From the NCBI GenBank assembly GCA_965215295.1, contig OZ244045.1:806001-870000 (forward strand): a DNA stretch of 64,000 nt. Reading direction: 5' to 3'. Below, in pieces: positions 48,950 through 57,761 of this stretch. The translations under genes and the position numbers were made by a program. Each line of letters starts with the position of its first letter. The first letter of the stretch is position 1. The notes under the pieces are model-generated. The model saw only the letters and a program-made list of their open reading frames with translations, was not told the DNA's origin and ran no database searches. Source of the DNA: HK1 sp965215295 (GTDB lineage Bacteria > Pseudomonadota > Gammaproteobacteria > HK1).

Positions 48950-50919
48950 TCGGCGAACTCGGCCATCTCGCGCTGATCCTCGCCTTCCTGGTCGCGTCCA
49001 TCCAGGGCGTCGTGCCGTTGCTCGGCGCGTGGCGGCGCGTGCCGGCGTGGATGGCGGTGGGCGTCTCCGCGGCGCGGGCGCAGTTCCTGCTGATGGGCGT
49101 CTCCTACCTCTGCCTGACCTGGGTCTTCGTCGTCTCCGACTTCAGCTTCTCCTACGTCGCCCAGAACTCCAACACCGCGTTGCCGCTCGTCTACAAGGTC
49201 TCCGCGGTGTGGGGCGCCCACGAAGGCTCGATGCTCCTGTGGGCGACCGTCCTCGCGGGCTGGGGTTTCGCGGTGGCGACGTTCAGCACCTCCCTGCCCG
49301 AAGCCTTCCGCGCGCGGGTGCTCGCGGTCATGGCGCTGGTCAGCGTCGGGTTCCACCTCTTCATGCTGCTCACCTCGAACCCGTTCGAGCGGCTACTCCC
49401 CGCGCCGTTCGAAGGGCGCGACCTCAACCCCCTGCTCCAGGACCCCGGCATGGCCGGCCACCCGCCTCTGCTCTACATGGGCTACGTCGGCCTCGTGGTG
49501 CCGTTCAGCTTCGCGGTCGCGGCCCTGATCGAGGGCCGGATCGACCTCGCGTGGACCCGGTGGACCCGGCCGTGGACCACCGTCGCGTGGGCGTTCCTCA
49601 CCTGCGGAATCATGATCGGGAGCTGGTGGGCGTACAGCGAGCTCGGCTGGGGCGGGTGGTGGTTCTGGGACCCTGTCGAGAACGCCTCGTTCATGCCGTG
49701 GCTCGTCGCAACCGCCCTGATACATTCGCTCGCGGTGACGGAGCAGCGCGGCGCATTCCGCGCCTGGACGCTGCTCCTCGCGATCTCCGGGTTCTCCCTG
49801 AGCCTGCTCGGGGCGTTCCTCGTGCGCTCGGGAGTCCTGGTCTCGGTCCACGCGTTCGCCACCGACCCGGCGCGGGGGCTGTTCATCCTGATCTTCCTCG
49901 GCCTCGTGGTGGGCTCGGCGCTCGCGCTCTACGCTTGGCGCGCGACGCGTCTCGCGGGCGGAGGCAACTTCGACGTGTGCTCGCGCGAGACCCTCCTGCT
50001 CACCAACAACGTGCTCCTGGTGGCGGCGTCGGCGACGGTTCTCCTCGGCACGCTCTATCCTCTGCTGCTCGATGCCCTCGGCGCCGGGAAGATCTCCGTC
50101 GGGCCGCCCTACTTCAACTCCGTCTTCGTGCCGCTGATGCTCCCCCTTGCCGCGTTGCTCGGGTTCGCGCCCCTCGCCCGGTGGAAGAAGGACGAATGGC
50201 GGCGACTGTGGGCGAAGGTCCGGCTACCGCTCCTCGTCGTCGTGCTCGTATCGCTTGCGCTGGCGTTCGGCACGCCGGCGTCGTGGGCGATGGCGGCGGG
50301 CACCGGATTCGCGCTGTGGATCGCCGCGGGCGTGGTGCTGGGCCTGCGGGACCGTCTCCGGCACCGGCAGGGCGCGTCCGTACGACGCGCGCTCGGGCGC
50401 GGCTTCGCGGGCATGAGCCTTGCCCATCTCGGCGCCGGCGTGTTCATCGCCGGCGTCACCTGGACCACCGGCGCGGGGGTGGAGCGGGACGTGCGGCTCG
50501 CACCCGGCGAGAGCGTCGTGGTCTCCGACTACTCGTTCCGCTTCGACGGCGTGGCCGCGCACCTCGGCCCGAACTACCGCGCAGTACGCGGTACGGTGCA
50601 GGTGTCGCGTGACGGGAAGCCCTACGCCGTGCTCCACCCGGAGAAGCGCACGTACCTCGCGCAGGAGGACCCGATGACCGAGGCGGCGGTCGACCCCGGC
50701 TTCACGCGCGATCTCTACGTGGCGCTCGGCGAGCCGGTGGGAACGCAGGGGGCGTGGACGATGCGGGTCCAGTACAAGCCGCTCGTGCGGTGGATCTGGC
50801 TCGGGCCGCTCATGATGGCGCTCGGCGGGTTGCTCGCCGCCGGCGATCGGCGGTACCGGCGTTCGTCCCGTCCGGCGCAGGCACCCTCCGCGGCGGGCGA
50901 CGCGCGCGCATACGGCTGA
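48946..50919 (+). CDS. ccmF: Cytochrome c heme lyase subunit CcmF
   Basis: 657 residues with about 14-15 helices. The tryptophan-rich motif is ELGWGGWWFWDPVENASFMPW (about residues 227-247) and conserved histidines lie in WGAHEGSMLLW and LIHSLAVT. It ligates heme to apocytochromes with CcmH. It overlaps ccmE, and ccmH starts only 13 bases after its stop, leaving no room for ccmG (dsbE), which is usually here. Confidence 0.95.
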   Translation: MIGELGHLALILAFLVASIQGVVPLLGAWRRVPAWMAVGVSAARAQFLLMGVSYLCLTWVFVVSDFSFSYVAQNSNTALPLVYKVSAVWGAHEGSMLLWATVLAGWGFAVATFSTSLPEAFRARVLAVMALVSVGFHLFMLLTSNPFERLLPAPFEGRDLNPLLQDPGMAGHPPLLYMGYVGLVVPFSFAVAALIEGRIDLAWTRWTRPWTTVAWAFLTCGIMIGSWWAYSELGWGGWWFWDPVENASFMPWLVATALIHSLAVTEQRGAFRAWTLLLAISGFSLSLLGAFLVRSGVLVSVHAFATDPARGLFILIFLGLVVGSALALYAWRATRLAGGGNFDVCSRETLLLTNNVLLVAASATVLLGTLYPLLLDALGAGKISVGPPYFNSVFVPLMLPLAALLGFAPLARWKKDEWRRLWAKVRLPLLVVVLVSLALAFGTPASWAMAAGTGFALWIAAGVVLGLRDRLRHRQGASVRRALGRGFAGMSLAHLGAGVFIAGVTWTTGAGVERDVRLAPGESVVVSDYSFRFDGVAAHLGPNYRAVRGTVQVSRDGKPYAVLHPEKRTYLAQEDPMTEAAVDPGFTRDLYVALGEPVGTQGAWTMRVQYKPLVRWIWLGPLMMALGGLLAAGDRRYRRSSRPAQAPSAAGDARAYG

Positions 50920-50932
50920 ACGGACACACGTC

Positions 50933-51394
50933 ATGCGCGTCCTGGTACTCGTCGCCGCGGCCATCGCCGGCACCGCCATCGCGCACGCCCAGAGCGTGTT
51001 CGAGCCCCGCGGCTTTTCGAGCCCCGAGCACGAGCTGCGGTACCACGCCCTCATCGACGAGCTCCGATGCCTCGTATGCCAGAACCAGACCATCGCCGAG
51101 TCGAACGCGGATCTCGCATCGGATCTCCGTCGCGAGGTCTACCGGATGGTCGAGGACGGACGAAGCCCGGAGGAGATCGCCGGGTTCATGGTGGCGCGTT
51201 ACGGGGATTTCGTGCTCTACCGCCCGCCGCTGCGGGGGGGCACGATGCTGCTGTGGGCGGGACCGTTCCTGCTCGCCGCGCTCGGGCTGACGGTGCTCGC
51301 GGTCCACATGCGCCGGCGCCGGCGGGCGCCGGCGGCGCCGCTCGATGCGGATGAACGCCAGCGCATCCGGCGCATCTTCGACGTCGAGCAGTGA
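50933..51394 (+). CDS. ccmH: Cytochrome c maturation thiol protein CcmH
   Basis: 153 residues with a signal peptide (about 1-19), the redox motif LRCLVCQNQTIAESNADLA (LRCxxCQ, about residues 43-61), and one transmembrane helix near 105-122. It reduces or presents the apocytochrome CxxCH for heme ligation. The C-terminal CcmI/CycH TPR domain found in longer CcmH proteins is absent and no separate ccmI follows. Confidence 0.94.
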   Translation: MRVLVLVAAAIAGTAIAHAQSVFEPRGFSSPEHELRYHALIDELRCLVCQNQTIAESNADLASDLRREVYRMVEDGRSPEEIAGFMVARYGDFVLYRPPLRGGTMLLWAGPFLLAALGLTVLAVHMRRRRRAPAAPLDADERQRIRRIFDVEQ

Positions 51395-51442
51395 TCCGGG
51401 CCGCCCTCGCTCCGGGTCCCGGCCGGATGCGCAGGCCGGCCG

Positions 51443-51829
51443 TTACCGACCGTCCTCGTGCCGTTCCGGGTCCATCGCGACGGCTCCGCCGTCGACGTCG
51501 TCCTGCAGCCGGCGCACCTCGTCGAGGATGCGAATGAACCGCTCCCCGAAGGAAGTCAGCGCGTACTCCACCTGAATCGGAGGGCGGTCTCCGAACACGG
51601 TACGGCGGACGATTCCGTACCGGATCATCATTCGCCAGCGCTCGTTCATCACCTTGGCCGAGAGCCCCGGACAGGCCCGGAGAATCGCGCTGGGCCGGCG
51701 GCACCCTTGCGCAACGAGCTGCAGGAGCCGGATCGACCACTTGCAGCCCAGGACGCACTCGACCTGCAGAGCGACGGGCACGTTCCCTTCGTGTTCGTGC
51801 TTCGACGATGCGGTAGCTGGCCGGGCCAT
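51443..51829 (-). CDS. HxlR family winged-helix transcriptional regulator
   Basis: 128 residues with the HxlR core: CKWSIRLLQLVAQGCRRPSAI then LSAKVMNERWRMMIRYGIVRR and VEYALTSFGERF. A pair of cysteines (about residues 25 and 29, CVLGC) could sense redox or electrophiles, as in the HxlR members HypR and YodB. It is divergent from nirK across a 348-base gap, so nirK-nirV is its likely target. Denitrification genes are more often controlled by NsrR, NnrR or DNR, so this would be unusual. It converges with ccmH. Confidence 0.88.
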   Translation of the reverse strand: MARPATASSKHEHEGNVPVALQVECVLGCKWSIRLLQLVAQGCRRPSAILRACPGLSAKVMNERWRMMIRYGIVRRTVFGDRPPIQVEYALTSFGERFIRILDEVRRLQDDVDGGAVAMDPERHEDGR

Positions 51830-52014
51830 TCGGAATCACCTCGCCCTGGACGTTCGCGGCCGACTCGCTCCTTCCGGTCGTCACGTCGTCGTACGGCCGG
51901 ATCGTCCGGGCCTCGAGCCCCACCGGGCCGCGACCCGGGACGATCCGGCACCGATTCGTAAGGTCCTCACCGATCGGTGCTTTCGTGACACGAGACTACA
52001 GGTGCCATAGGTTC

Positions 52015-52031
52015 GCAGGCAAACAGCCTGC
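52015..52031. promoter_or_regulatory. Short dyad in the HxlR / nirK gap
   Basis: GCAGGC, five bases (AAACA), then its reverse complement GCCTGC. It lies about 150 bases upstream of the nirK start in the 348-base divergent gap (51830-52177). It may be a regulator half-site pair or part of the nirK leader. No FNR-like or NsrR-like box and no convincing -10/-35 pair are visible in the rest of the gap. Confidence 0.4.
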
Positions 52032-52177
52032 CGGGACGCGATCCGTCTTCCGGCGCCGGTTTCCCCGGATTGAAGCATTCCCGCACGAGGCCCCCGGCGC
52101 CGCCTTCCCGGCAGCGGAGGCGACCGATGCTCGACGCGCTTCGGTTATCCGCAACTTCGACAAGGGATGGGACAACG

Positions 52178-53365
52178 ATGCCAGACAAGAGACACGAGCT
52201 TCATCGGCGCGACTTCCTCAAGGCCTCGACCGCGACCACGGCCACCGCGTTCGGAGCGTTCGCCCTGGCGGGGAACAACGTCGCGATGGCGTATTCCGAG
52301 ACCTCCGGTTCCGGCTCGGGGACGGGCGCCAGGGCGTCGTCGATGACCGAGGAGGAGATCGCGGCGTTGCCGCGGGTGAAGCAGGAGCTCGTCGCACCGC
52401 CCTTCGCCCCCGAACACGAGCAGGTCGCGTCCGGCGGCCCGAAGGTGGTCGAGATCACCATGACGTGCGACGAGGTCCGCTGGCAGGTGGACGACACGGG
52501 CGCGGAGCTGTGGGCCATGACGTACAACGGCACGGTGCCCGGCCCGCTCGTCATCTGCCACCAGGACGACTACGTCGAGCTGACGCTCAAGAACCCGGCG
52601 GCCTCCACCACGGAGCACAACATCGACTTCCATGCGTCCACCGGGGCGCTGGGCGGCGGGGGGCTGACCCACGTCCTGCCCGGCGAGGAGACGGTGCTGC
52701 GCTTCAAGGCGACCAAGCCGGGCGTGTTCATCTACCACTGCGCCCCCGGCGGCGTGATGATCCCCTATCACGTGGTGCACGGGATGAACGGCGCCATCAT
52801 GGTGCTGCCGCGCGAGGGCCTGACCGACGGCAAGGGCAACCCGCTCCGGTACGACCGCGTCTACTACGTCGGGGAGCAGGACTTCTACATCCCGAAGGAC
52901 GAGAACGGCAACTGGAAGGTCTACGACGGACCCATGCAGAACCTTGCCGACGTCCTCCCTCTCATGCGGACGCTGACGCCCACCCACGTGGTGCTCAACG
53001 GCAAGGTCGGCGACCTGACGGGCGACAACGCCATGAAGGCGAATGTCGGCGAGACCGTGCTGTTCGTCCACTCCCAGGCCAATCGGGACTCGCGTCCGCA
53101 CCTGATCGGCGGGCACGGCGACTACGTGTGGGAAACGGGCTCCTTCGCCGACGTGCCGGCCACCGGGCTGGAGACCTGGTTCATACGGGGCGGGTCGGCC
53201 GGGGCCGCGATGTACACGTTCCATCAGCCCGGCGTGTATGCGTACCTGAACCACAACCTCATCGAAGCGGTCCAGTTGGGTGCGGCATCGCACGTCGTCG
53301 TCGACGGTGCGTGGGACGACAACCTGATGAAGCAGGTGAAGAAGCCCGGCCCGATGATGGCCTGA
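52178..53365 (+). CDS. nirK: Copper-containing nitrite reductase
   Basis: 395 residues from the ATG at 52178, with AAGGGA upstream. The N-terminus has a Tat-like signal (HRRDFLKAS). It has two cupredoxin domains: type 1 copper ligands His147, Cys188, His198 and Met203, type 2 ligands His152, His187 and His359, and catalytic Asp150 and His308 (SRPHLIGGHGDYVWETG). This is a complete class I NirK that reduces nitrite to NO in the periplasm. nirV follows 49 bases downstream. The NO produced is the presumed substrate of the 30-46 kb complex. Confidence 0.97.
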   Translation: MPDKRHELHRRDFLKASTATTATAFGAFALAGNNVAMAYSETSGSGSGTGARASSMTEEEIAALPRVKQELVAPPFAPEHEQVASGGPKVVEITMTCDEVRWQVDDTGAELWAMTYNGTVPGPLVICHQDDYVELTLKNPAASTTEHNIDFHASTGALGGGGLTHVLPGEETVLRFKATKPGVFIYHCAPGGVMIPYHVVHGMNGAIMVLPREGLTDGKGNPLRYDRVYYVGEQDFYIPKDENGNWKVYDGPMQNLADVLPLMRTLTPTHVVLNGKVGDLTGDNAMKANVGETVLFVHSQANRDSRPHLIGGHGDYVWETGSFADVPATGLETWFIRGGSAGAAMYTFHQPGVYAYLNHNLIEAVQLGAASHVVVDGAWDDNLMKQVKKPGPMMA

Positions 53366-53414
53366 GGTCGGTACGGAGACGCCGCCGGGTTCGGAGCCCG
53401 GAGGCATTCCGGAG

Positions 53415-54260
53415 ATGAAGACGAGGCGCTACCTTTCGCTCTGCCTCCTGGCCGGCGTCCTCGCATTCGGTGTCGGCTCGGCGGCCTCCTGGCTGCTGAG
53501 CCGCGCCGCATCGGCAACGGCCGCCGCCGCGGTGGCTCCGGAGCTCGTCCCCGTCGTGCTGGACGGGATCGCCGACGGGCCCGCCGACGGGCCCGAGACC
53601 GCCCGGACCATTCACGTCGCGAAGTTCGAAGTGACCATCGCCGAATGGGACCGATGCGCCGCCGACGGAGGCTGTTCCTTCACGCCGCGCAGGCGTCCCG
53701 GACAGGGCGGCGATCATCCGGTCACGGGCGTGAACTGGCTGGACGTCCGGCAGTATGTCCGGTGGCTGTCGGCGGCGACCGGCCAGGAGTTCCGCCTCCC
53801 GATGGAGGAGGAGTGGGACTTTCTGGCGCGGGACGTCGTGAAGCGGGACGTCGAGAAGCTCTGGGACGACCCGCGCCTCGCCTGGGCAGCGGACTACATG
53901 AGTTTCGCGAATCGCGAGAAGAGGGCCACGGAGCCCGTCGGCCACTTCGGCGCAAACCGCCAGGGCATCCACGATCTGGACGGCAACGTGTGGGAGTGGA
54001 CCGATTCCTGCTGGCGCGACGGCGGAGGAGACGAAGGCGGCGATCACGCCCCGAGGAGCTGCGGCGGAGTCCGGATCCTGGCCGGCAAGCACAAGACCTG
54101 GCAGTCCGAGTTCATCCGGCGGGTGCCCCTTGGCGGATGCTCGGTCGGCTATCCTCCCGCGAACCTCGGCTTCCGGGTCGTGCTCGACGACGGACCGGAG
54201 ACGGCGCGGCACGGGATCCTGCAGACCCTGCTCCAGCGGCTGCGCATCCGGACCGTCTGA
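53415..54260 (+). CDS. nirV: NirV-like formylglycine-generating-enzyme-fold protein
   Basis: 281 residues with a signal anchor (about residues 8-25) and a SUMF1/FGE-type domain: VAKFEVTIAEWDRC, HPVTGVNWLDVRQYVRWLS, FRLPMEEEWDFLAR, DLDGNVWEWTDSCW and NLGFRVVLDD. NirV accompanies nirK in many bacteria; its role is unproven, and FGE-fold proteins of this type may help copper loading. It shares the nirK transcript. The paired active-site cysteines of true FGE are not clearly present. Confidence 0.88.
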   Translation: MKTRRYLSLCLLAGVLAFGVGSAASWLLSRAASATAAAAVAPELVPVVLDGIADGPADGPETARTIHVAKFEVTIAEWDRCAADGGCSFTPRRRPGQGGDHPVTGVNWLDVRQYVRWLSAATGQEFRLPMEEEWDFLARDVVKRDVEKLWDDPRLAWAADYMSFANREKRATEPVGHFGANRQGIHDLDGNVWEWTDSCWRDGGGDEGGDHAPRSCGGVRILAGKHKTWQSEFIRRVPLGGCSVGYPPANLGFRVVLDDGPETARHGILQTLLQRLRIRTV

Positions 54261-54410
54261 ACTCGATTCGGCCGCGCGCACGCGCGGGGCGCGGGAGCCG
54301 AACGGCAACGGGCCGTCGCCGCGGTGGTAGTCGTTCGCGCGCACGCTGGCTAGCGGGATCCACTTGCGCACCATCTGCCGGCGTTCTACTTGGCTGAAAC
54401 CCGGCATCGG

Positions 54411-55586
54411 TCATTCGCCGGCCCACAAACCCGCCACCTTCTTCCGGTGTTCCTCTACGTTGGCCTGCACCAGCTTCAACTGCTCCTCGGACAGGTCCTC
54501 GAACGCGACAAGCTCCTTCTCGAACTCGCGCCATCTGTGCGCCATGCCTTCCAGTGAAATGTTGTCGACAACCGCGTCCTTCAGAAACAGACGAGCCACT
54601 TCCCGCATCCCCATCGGCAACTTTTGGCTCCCCAGCAGGCGGTTCGTCGTCCACAGGTACAGGTCGACGATCTGCAGCCCAATGCTGACCTCGCTCGAGC
54701 TCACCTCCGGAGCCTTGATCGGCAATCCCTTCAACAGCAGATCCTTTGGGTCTAGGCTGCGCATCAGCGGATTGAGTAAATAGCTCATTCGTTTCTCCGC
54801 GCTCGTCCTTCTCAACCCTTCGGCGATCGCGGTGAGGAGGTCGTACGTCTCGATCTGTGCTTTGTTGAACTGTTGCTGCCGGTCGATTTTGATCGACACG
54901 GGCCCCTTCCGCCTCGCTTGCCGGGTGCGTCGCGCGATTGCGCGCACGACGAACTGGAACCCGACCGCGTTCGGCGAAATGAGCTTCGTGTGAGGCACGC
55001 CGAAGCCCAGGTCCAGCGGGTTCCTGATGCCGAACTCAAAGGCGTCGGCGAACAGCTCCTTGGTCCTCGCGTCCAACGCGGAATTCTCCGTTCGCGTCTT
55101 CAACTCGCTCAGCAGAGCCACCACCCGTTCCGACAACGCCTTGGTCTTCCTTGCCCTGCACAGGGTCCATGCTTCCTTGAGCAGTCCTTCGTCGACAATC
55201 TGCGTGAGATTGAGGATGGCCGGGAACCTCAGGGGTGTCCAATAGAGGTCCCACTTGACGGCGTCGTTGATGCCTGCGTCGAAGACCGCGTCGAAGAGAA
55301 CCACCAAGGCATGCACGGGCTTGTCGATGTAGTAGTAGTCGAACCCGAAACGGAACTTCGTCTGCAACGCATGGAGCACATCCTCGATTTTGGCGAGCCC
55401 GCCGACGCCCATCTCGTTGGCGTGCAGCGAATTCACGCCCAGACGTCCCGTCATTTCCTTGTGTGCGCTCCAGCCGAGAGCGTCCACGTTCAGCCCGCTT
55501 GAGAGCACGCCATAGCTGAGTCGCCATTGGTTCGCGTCGAACAGGTTCATCCCCGTATTGCCGGATTCGTCGATGTGAAAGAACAT
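54411..55586 (-). CDS. DUF3800 domain protein
   Basis: 391 residues from the ATG at 55586. It opens with MFFHIDESGNTGMNL, the hallmark of DUF3800 (an RNase H-like fold with an early Asp-Glu pair). A second acidic pair occurs in SSSEVSIGLQIVDLYLW near residue 305. Members are found in defence islands and next to mobile elements; their substrate is unknown. Here it lies 229 bases from an intact IS3-family element, and its codon use (more A+T) differs from core genes. Confidence 0.82.
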   Translation of the reverse strand: MFFHIDESGNTGMNLFDANQWRLSYGVLSSGLNVDALGWSAHKEMTGRLGVNSLHANEMGVGGLAKIEDVLHALQTKFRFGFDYYYIDKPVHALVVLFDAVFDAGINDAVKWDLYWTPLRFPAILNLTQIVDEGLLKEAWTLCRARKTKALSERVVALLSELKTRTENSALDARTKELFADAFEFGIRNPLDLGFGVPHTKLISPNAVGFQFVVRAIARRTRQARRKGPVSIKIDRQQQFNKAQIETYDLLTAIAEGLRRTSAEKRMSYLLNPLMRSLDPKDLLLKGLPIKAPEVSSSEVSIGLQIVDLYLWTTNRLLGSQKLPMGMREVARLFLKDAVVDNISLEGMAHRWREFEKELVAFEDLSEEQLKLVQANVEEHRKKVAGLWAGE

Positions 55587-55865
55587 GAGGTAATTCCTGC
55601 TTGTCGGACGATCCTTCCAGGCCGGTTGTCGTACTTCGTGCCGAGCCTTGGTAAGCCGAGTCTCGGGTCCGCGGGCTTCCATCCCTATCGCTGGCGCGGT
55701 TGGCGGCCCCGCGGTCCTGAGTCCGGCGTCCACCGACCGGCGACGCCGAAGGCGGCCCGCATCATACGGGCAACCCCAGCCGTCCGCACGCGCGGGCGAC
55801 CTCACGGCCCACGACTGAACCGTACCGGGTTTCCCGGAGGCTCCCCACCTTGAGAGACTGGAGCC

Positions 55866-56189
55866 ATGAACCATTCAAACAGATACTCCCCGGAGCTTCG
55901 GGAACGGGCAGTGCGGTTGGTCCTGGACCCCCAGGGCGGGCACGAATCGCAGTGGGCAGCCATCGTCTCGGTGTCGTCGAAGATCGGCTGTACGGCTGAG
56001 ACGCTTCGCAAGTGGGTGCGTCGGGCCGAACGTGATACGGGCGTTCGACCTGGGCTGACGAGCGACGAGCGTGCACGGCTCAAGGCGCTGGAGAGGGAAA
56101 ACCTTGAGCTTCGCCGGGCGAACGAGATCCTGCGCAAGGCGTCTGCGTATTTCGCTCAGGCGGAGCTCGACCGCCGACCCAGGACATGA
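55866..56189 (+). CDS. IS3-family transposase OrfA
   Basis: 107 residues. A helix-turn-helix (YSPELRERAVRLVLD, then CTAETLRKWVRRAERD) is followed by a leucine-zipper-like coiled coil (LKALERENLELRRANEIL). OrfA binds the ends and regulates transposition. Its stop overlaps the orfB start (ATGA). A -1 frameshift would make the OrfAB transposase, but no A-rich slippery heptamer is obvious near the overlap. Confidence 0.93.
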   Translation: MNHSNRYSPELRERAVRLVLDPQGGHESQWAAIVSVSSKIGCTAETLRKWVRRAERDTGVRPGLTSDERARLKALERENLELRRANEILRKASAYFAQAELDRRPRT

Positions 56190-57091
56190 CGTCGTTCATC
56201 GACGCGCACCGCGACGAGTACGGGGTCGAGCCGATCTGCCGGGAACTGCCGATCGCCCCGTCGACGTACTACGAGAGCAAGGCCCGCAATGCGGACCGTA
56301 GCCGGTTGCCGGCGCGTACCCATCGCGACGCGCAACTGCGCGAGCACATCGCCCGGGTGTGGGAGGAGAACTACCGGGTGTACGGGGTTCGCAAGGTGTG
56401 GCGCCAGCTTCGCCGCGAGGGCGTGACGGTGGCGCGCTGCACGGTCGCGCGGTTGATGCGCGAGCTTGGTCTTCGCGGTGTGGTGCGGGGCTCGCGGGTG
56501 AAAACGACCACGCCCGCGGCGACGCTCGCGTGCCCCGCGGACCGGGTCAACCGGGTGTTCCAGGCCCCGCGCCCGAACGCCTTGTGGCTCGCGGACCTGA
56601 CGTACGTCGCGACCTGGACGGGGTTCGCCTACGTCGCGTTCGTCATCGACGCCTATGCCCGGCGCATCGTGGGCTGGCGGGTGTCGAACTCGCTTCGCAC
56701 CGACCTGGCGCTCGACGCGCTCGAACAGGCCCTGTACGCCCGTGTGGTGGACCCTCACGACGCCCTCATCCACCATGGCGACAGAGGTTCGCAATACCTG
56801 TCCATCCGTTACACCGAACGCCTGGCCGAGGCTGGCATCGAGCAATCGGTCGGCAGCGTCGGCGATTCGTACGACAACGCTCTGGCCGAGTCCATCATCG
56901 GGCTGTACAAGACCGAGGTGATTCGACCCCGCGGCCCGTGGCGGGGCGTCGAGGCGGTGGAGTTCGCAACCCTCGAGTGGGTCGACTGGTTCAACCACCG
57001 CCGACTCCTCGCGCCGATCGGGAACCAGCCTCCGGCCGAGGCCGAAACGGCGTACTATCGCCAAAGCGAGCACACGGCGCTGGCCGCGTGA
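56186..57091 (+). CDS. IS3-family transposase OrfB (DDE integrase core)
   Basis: 301 residues. HTH_21-type N-terminus (YGVRKVWRQLRREG), then the rve integrase core with the catalytic triad: Asp in WLADLTYV, Asp in LIHHGDRGSQY, and Glu in DNALAESIIGLYKTE, 35 residues after the second Asp region as in IS3 elements. No stop or frameshift interrupts it, so the element may still be active. Confidence 0.94.
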   Translation: MTSFIDAHRDEYGVEPICRELPIAPSTYYESKARNADRSRLPARTHRDAQLREHIARVWEENYRVYGVRKVWRQLRREGVTVARCTVARLMRELGLRGVVRGSRVKTTTPAATLACPADRVNRVFQAPRPNALWLADLTYVATWTGFAYVAFVIDAYARRIVGWRVSNSLRTDLALDALEQALYARVVDPHDALIHHGDRGSQYLSIRYTERLAEAGIEQSVGSVGDSYDNALAESIIGLYKTEVIRPRGPWRGVEAVEFATLEWVDWFNHRRLLAPIGNQPPAEAETAYYRQSEHTALAA

Positions 57092-57199
57092 CTCAAACCA
57101 AATGGTCTCCGGGATTCCCGGGGCGGTTCACAGAACGTCGAGCCGCGAGTGTTCGCAATCGGCTGAAAGTGAAGGGATGCCCGGATACCACAGCGCCCC

Positions 57200-57565
57200 T
57201 CAATCGGCGTCCGACGGCGGGATCGATTTCTTGGCAAGCCGTTCCTCCTCGGCAAGAATTTCATCGAACAACGGCCTATTATACTCGGCAAACCAATTCC
57301 TGAACGCCTTGGGCGACCCCAGCCCTTCGCACGCAAGGCTCACGAGCTCGACGCGCACCTTCGCCAGCCGCGCGGTCATGTCTCGCGGCAGGTGAATCTT
57401 GGCTCTCTCGTCCGCATACACGGACGCCGCGACGTCGTCCAGCCTCTTGACGATATCGAGAATCGCTATCGTTCGCCGCTCCGCCGCCGGGAATCCGAGC
57501 TGGTCCATGTAGTAATTCGCCATCTCGTACGTCATCCTCATGTACTTCGTCATATCGTCCGTCAT
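57200..57565 (-). CDS. Hypothetical protein
   Basis: 121 residues from the ATG at 57565, with GGAGG nine bases upstream. It is soluble, mostly helical by eye, with a Met/Tyr-rich start (MTDDMTKYMRMTYEMANYYM) and a mixed-charge body (ILDIVKRLDDVAASVYADER). No family is recognised. It lies 70 bases beyond the IS right end in an accessory region with higher A+T than the core. Confidence 0.6.
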   Translation of the reverse strand: MTDDMTKYMRMTYEMANYYMDQLGFPAAERRTIAILDIVKRLDDVAASVYADERAKIHLPRDMTARLAKVRVELVSLACEGLGSPKAFRNWFAEYNRPLFDEILAEEERLAKKSIPPSDAD

Positions 57566-57637
57566 CACAGTTCCTCCATTGTTTTGCAATCTCCATTGTG
57601 CACGTTCCTAAAACCGAAGGCGCAATATAGTTGGGGC

Positions 57638-57659
57638 TTGTGCACAAGACTATGCACAA
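57638..57659. promoter_or_regulatory. Palindromic operator-like site TTGTGCACAA plus a half-site
   Basis: TTGTGCACAA at 57638-57647 is a perfect 10-bp palindrome; a second TGCACAA follows at 57653-57659, so the seven bases TTGTGCA occur as an inverted pair as well. The site lies 73-94 bases upstream of the hypothetical gene at 57565, next to an A+T-rich stretch (TATATT on the minus strand) that could be its -10. It is a likely binding site for that gene's regulator. Confidence 0.5.
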
Positions 57660-57761
57660 ACTCTCGGATCCACTCGCCCCCTACCGGGGGCTCGCGCGAA
57701 GTACACAACCCAGGGCTGGCGCGTTATCAACAATCGCCTAGAGCCCTCTTAGCGGCTACCG

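Larger units (their letters stand above)
55816..57130 (+). mobile_element. Intact IS3-family insertion sequence, 1,315 bp
   Basis: The left end TGAACCGTACCGGGTTTCCC at 55816 and the reverse complement of the right end (TGAACCGCCCCGGGAATCCC from 57130) match at 20 of the first 24 positions. The TGA...TCA termini are typical of IS3 elements. Two overlapping frames, orfA and orfB, fill the interior, and orfB is in the -1 frame relative to orfA. No 3-4 bp target duplication is seen at the borders (GAC versus CAG), so the flanks may have changed since insertion. A degenerate relative of its left end lies upstream of parE. Confidence 0.9.

Noticed and set aside
55866..56189. Programmed -1 frameshift signal in the IS3 element
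   Set aside because: The frames have the right -1 relation, but no A-rich slippery heptamer or clear downstream hairpin is seen; I note the overlap only.
55811..57135. Target-site duplication of the IS3 element
   Set aside because: The bases outside the two ends (GAC on the left, CAG on the right) do not match at 3, 4 or 5 bases.
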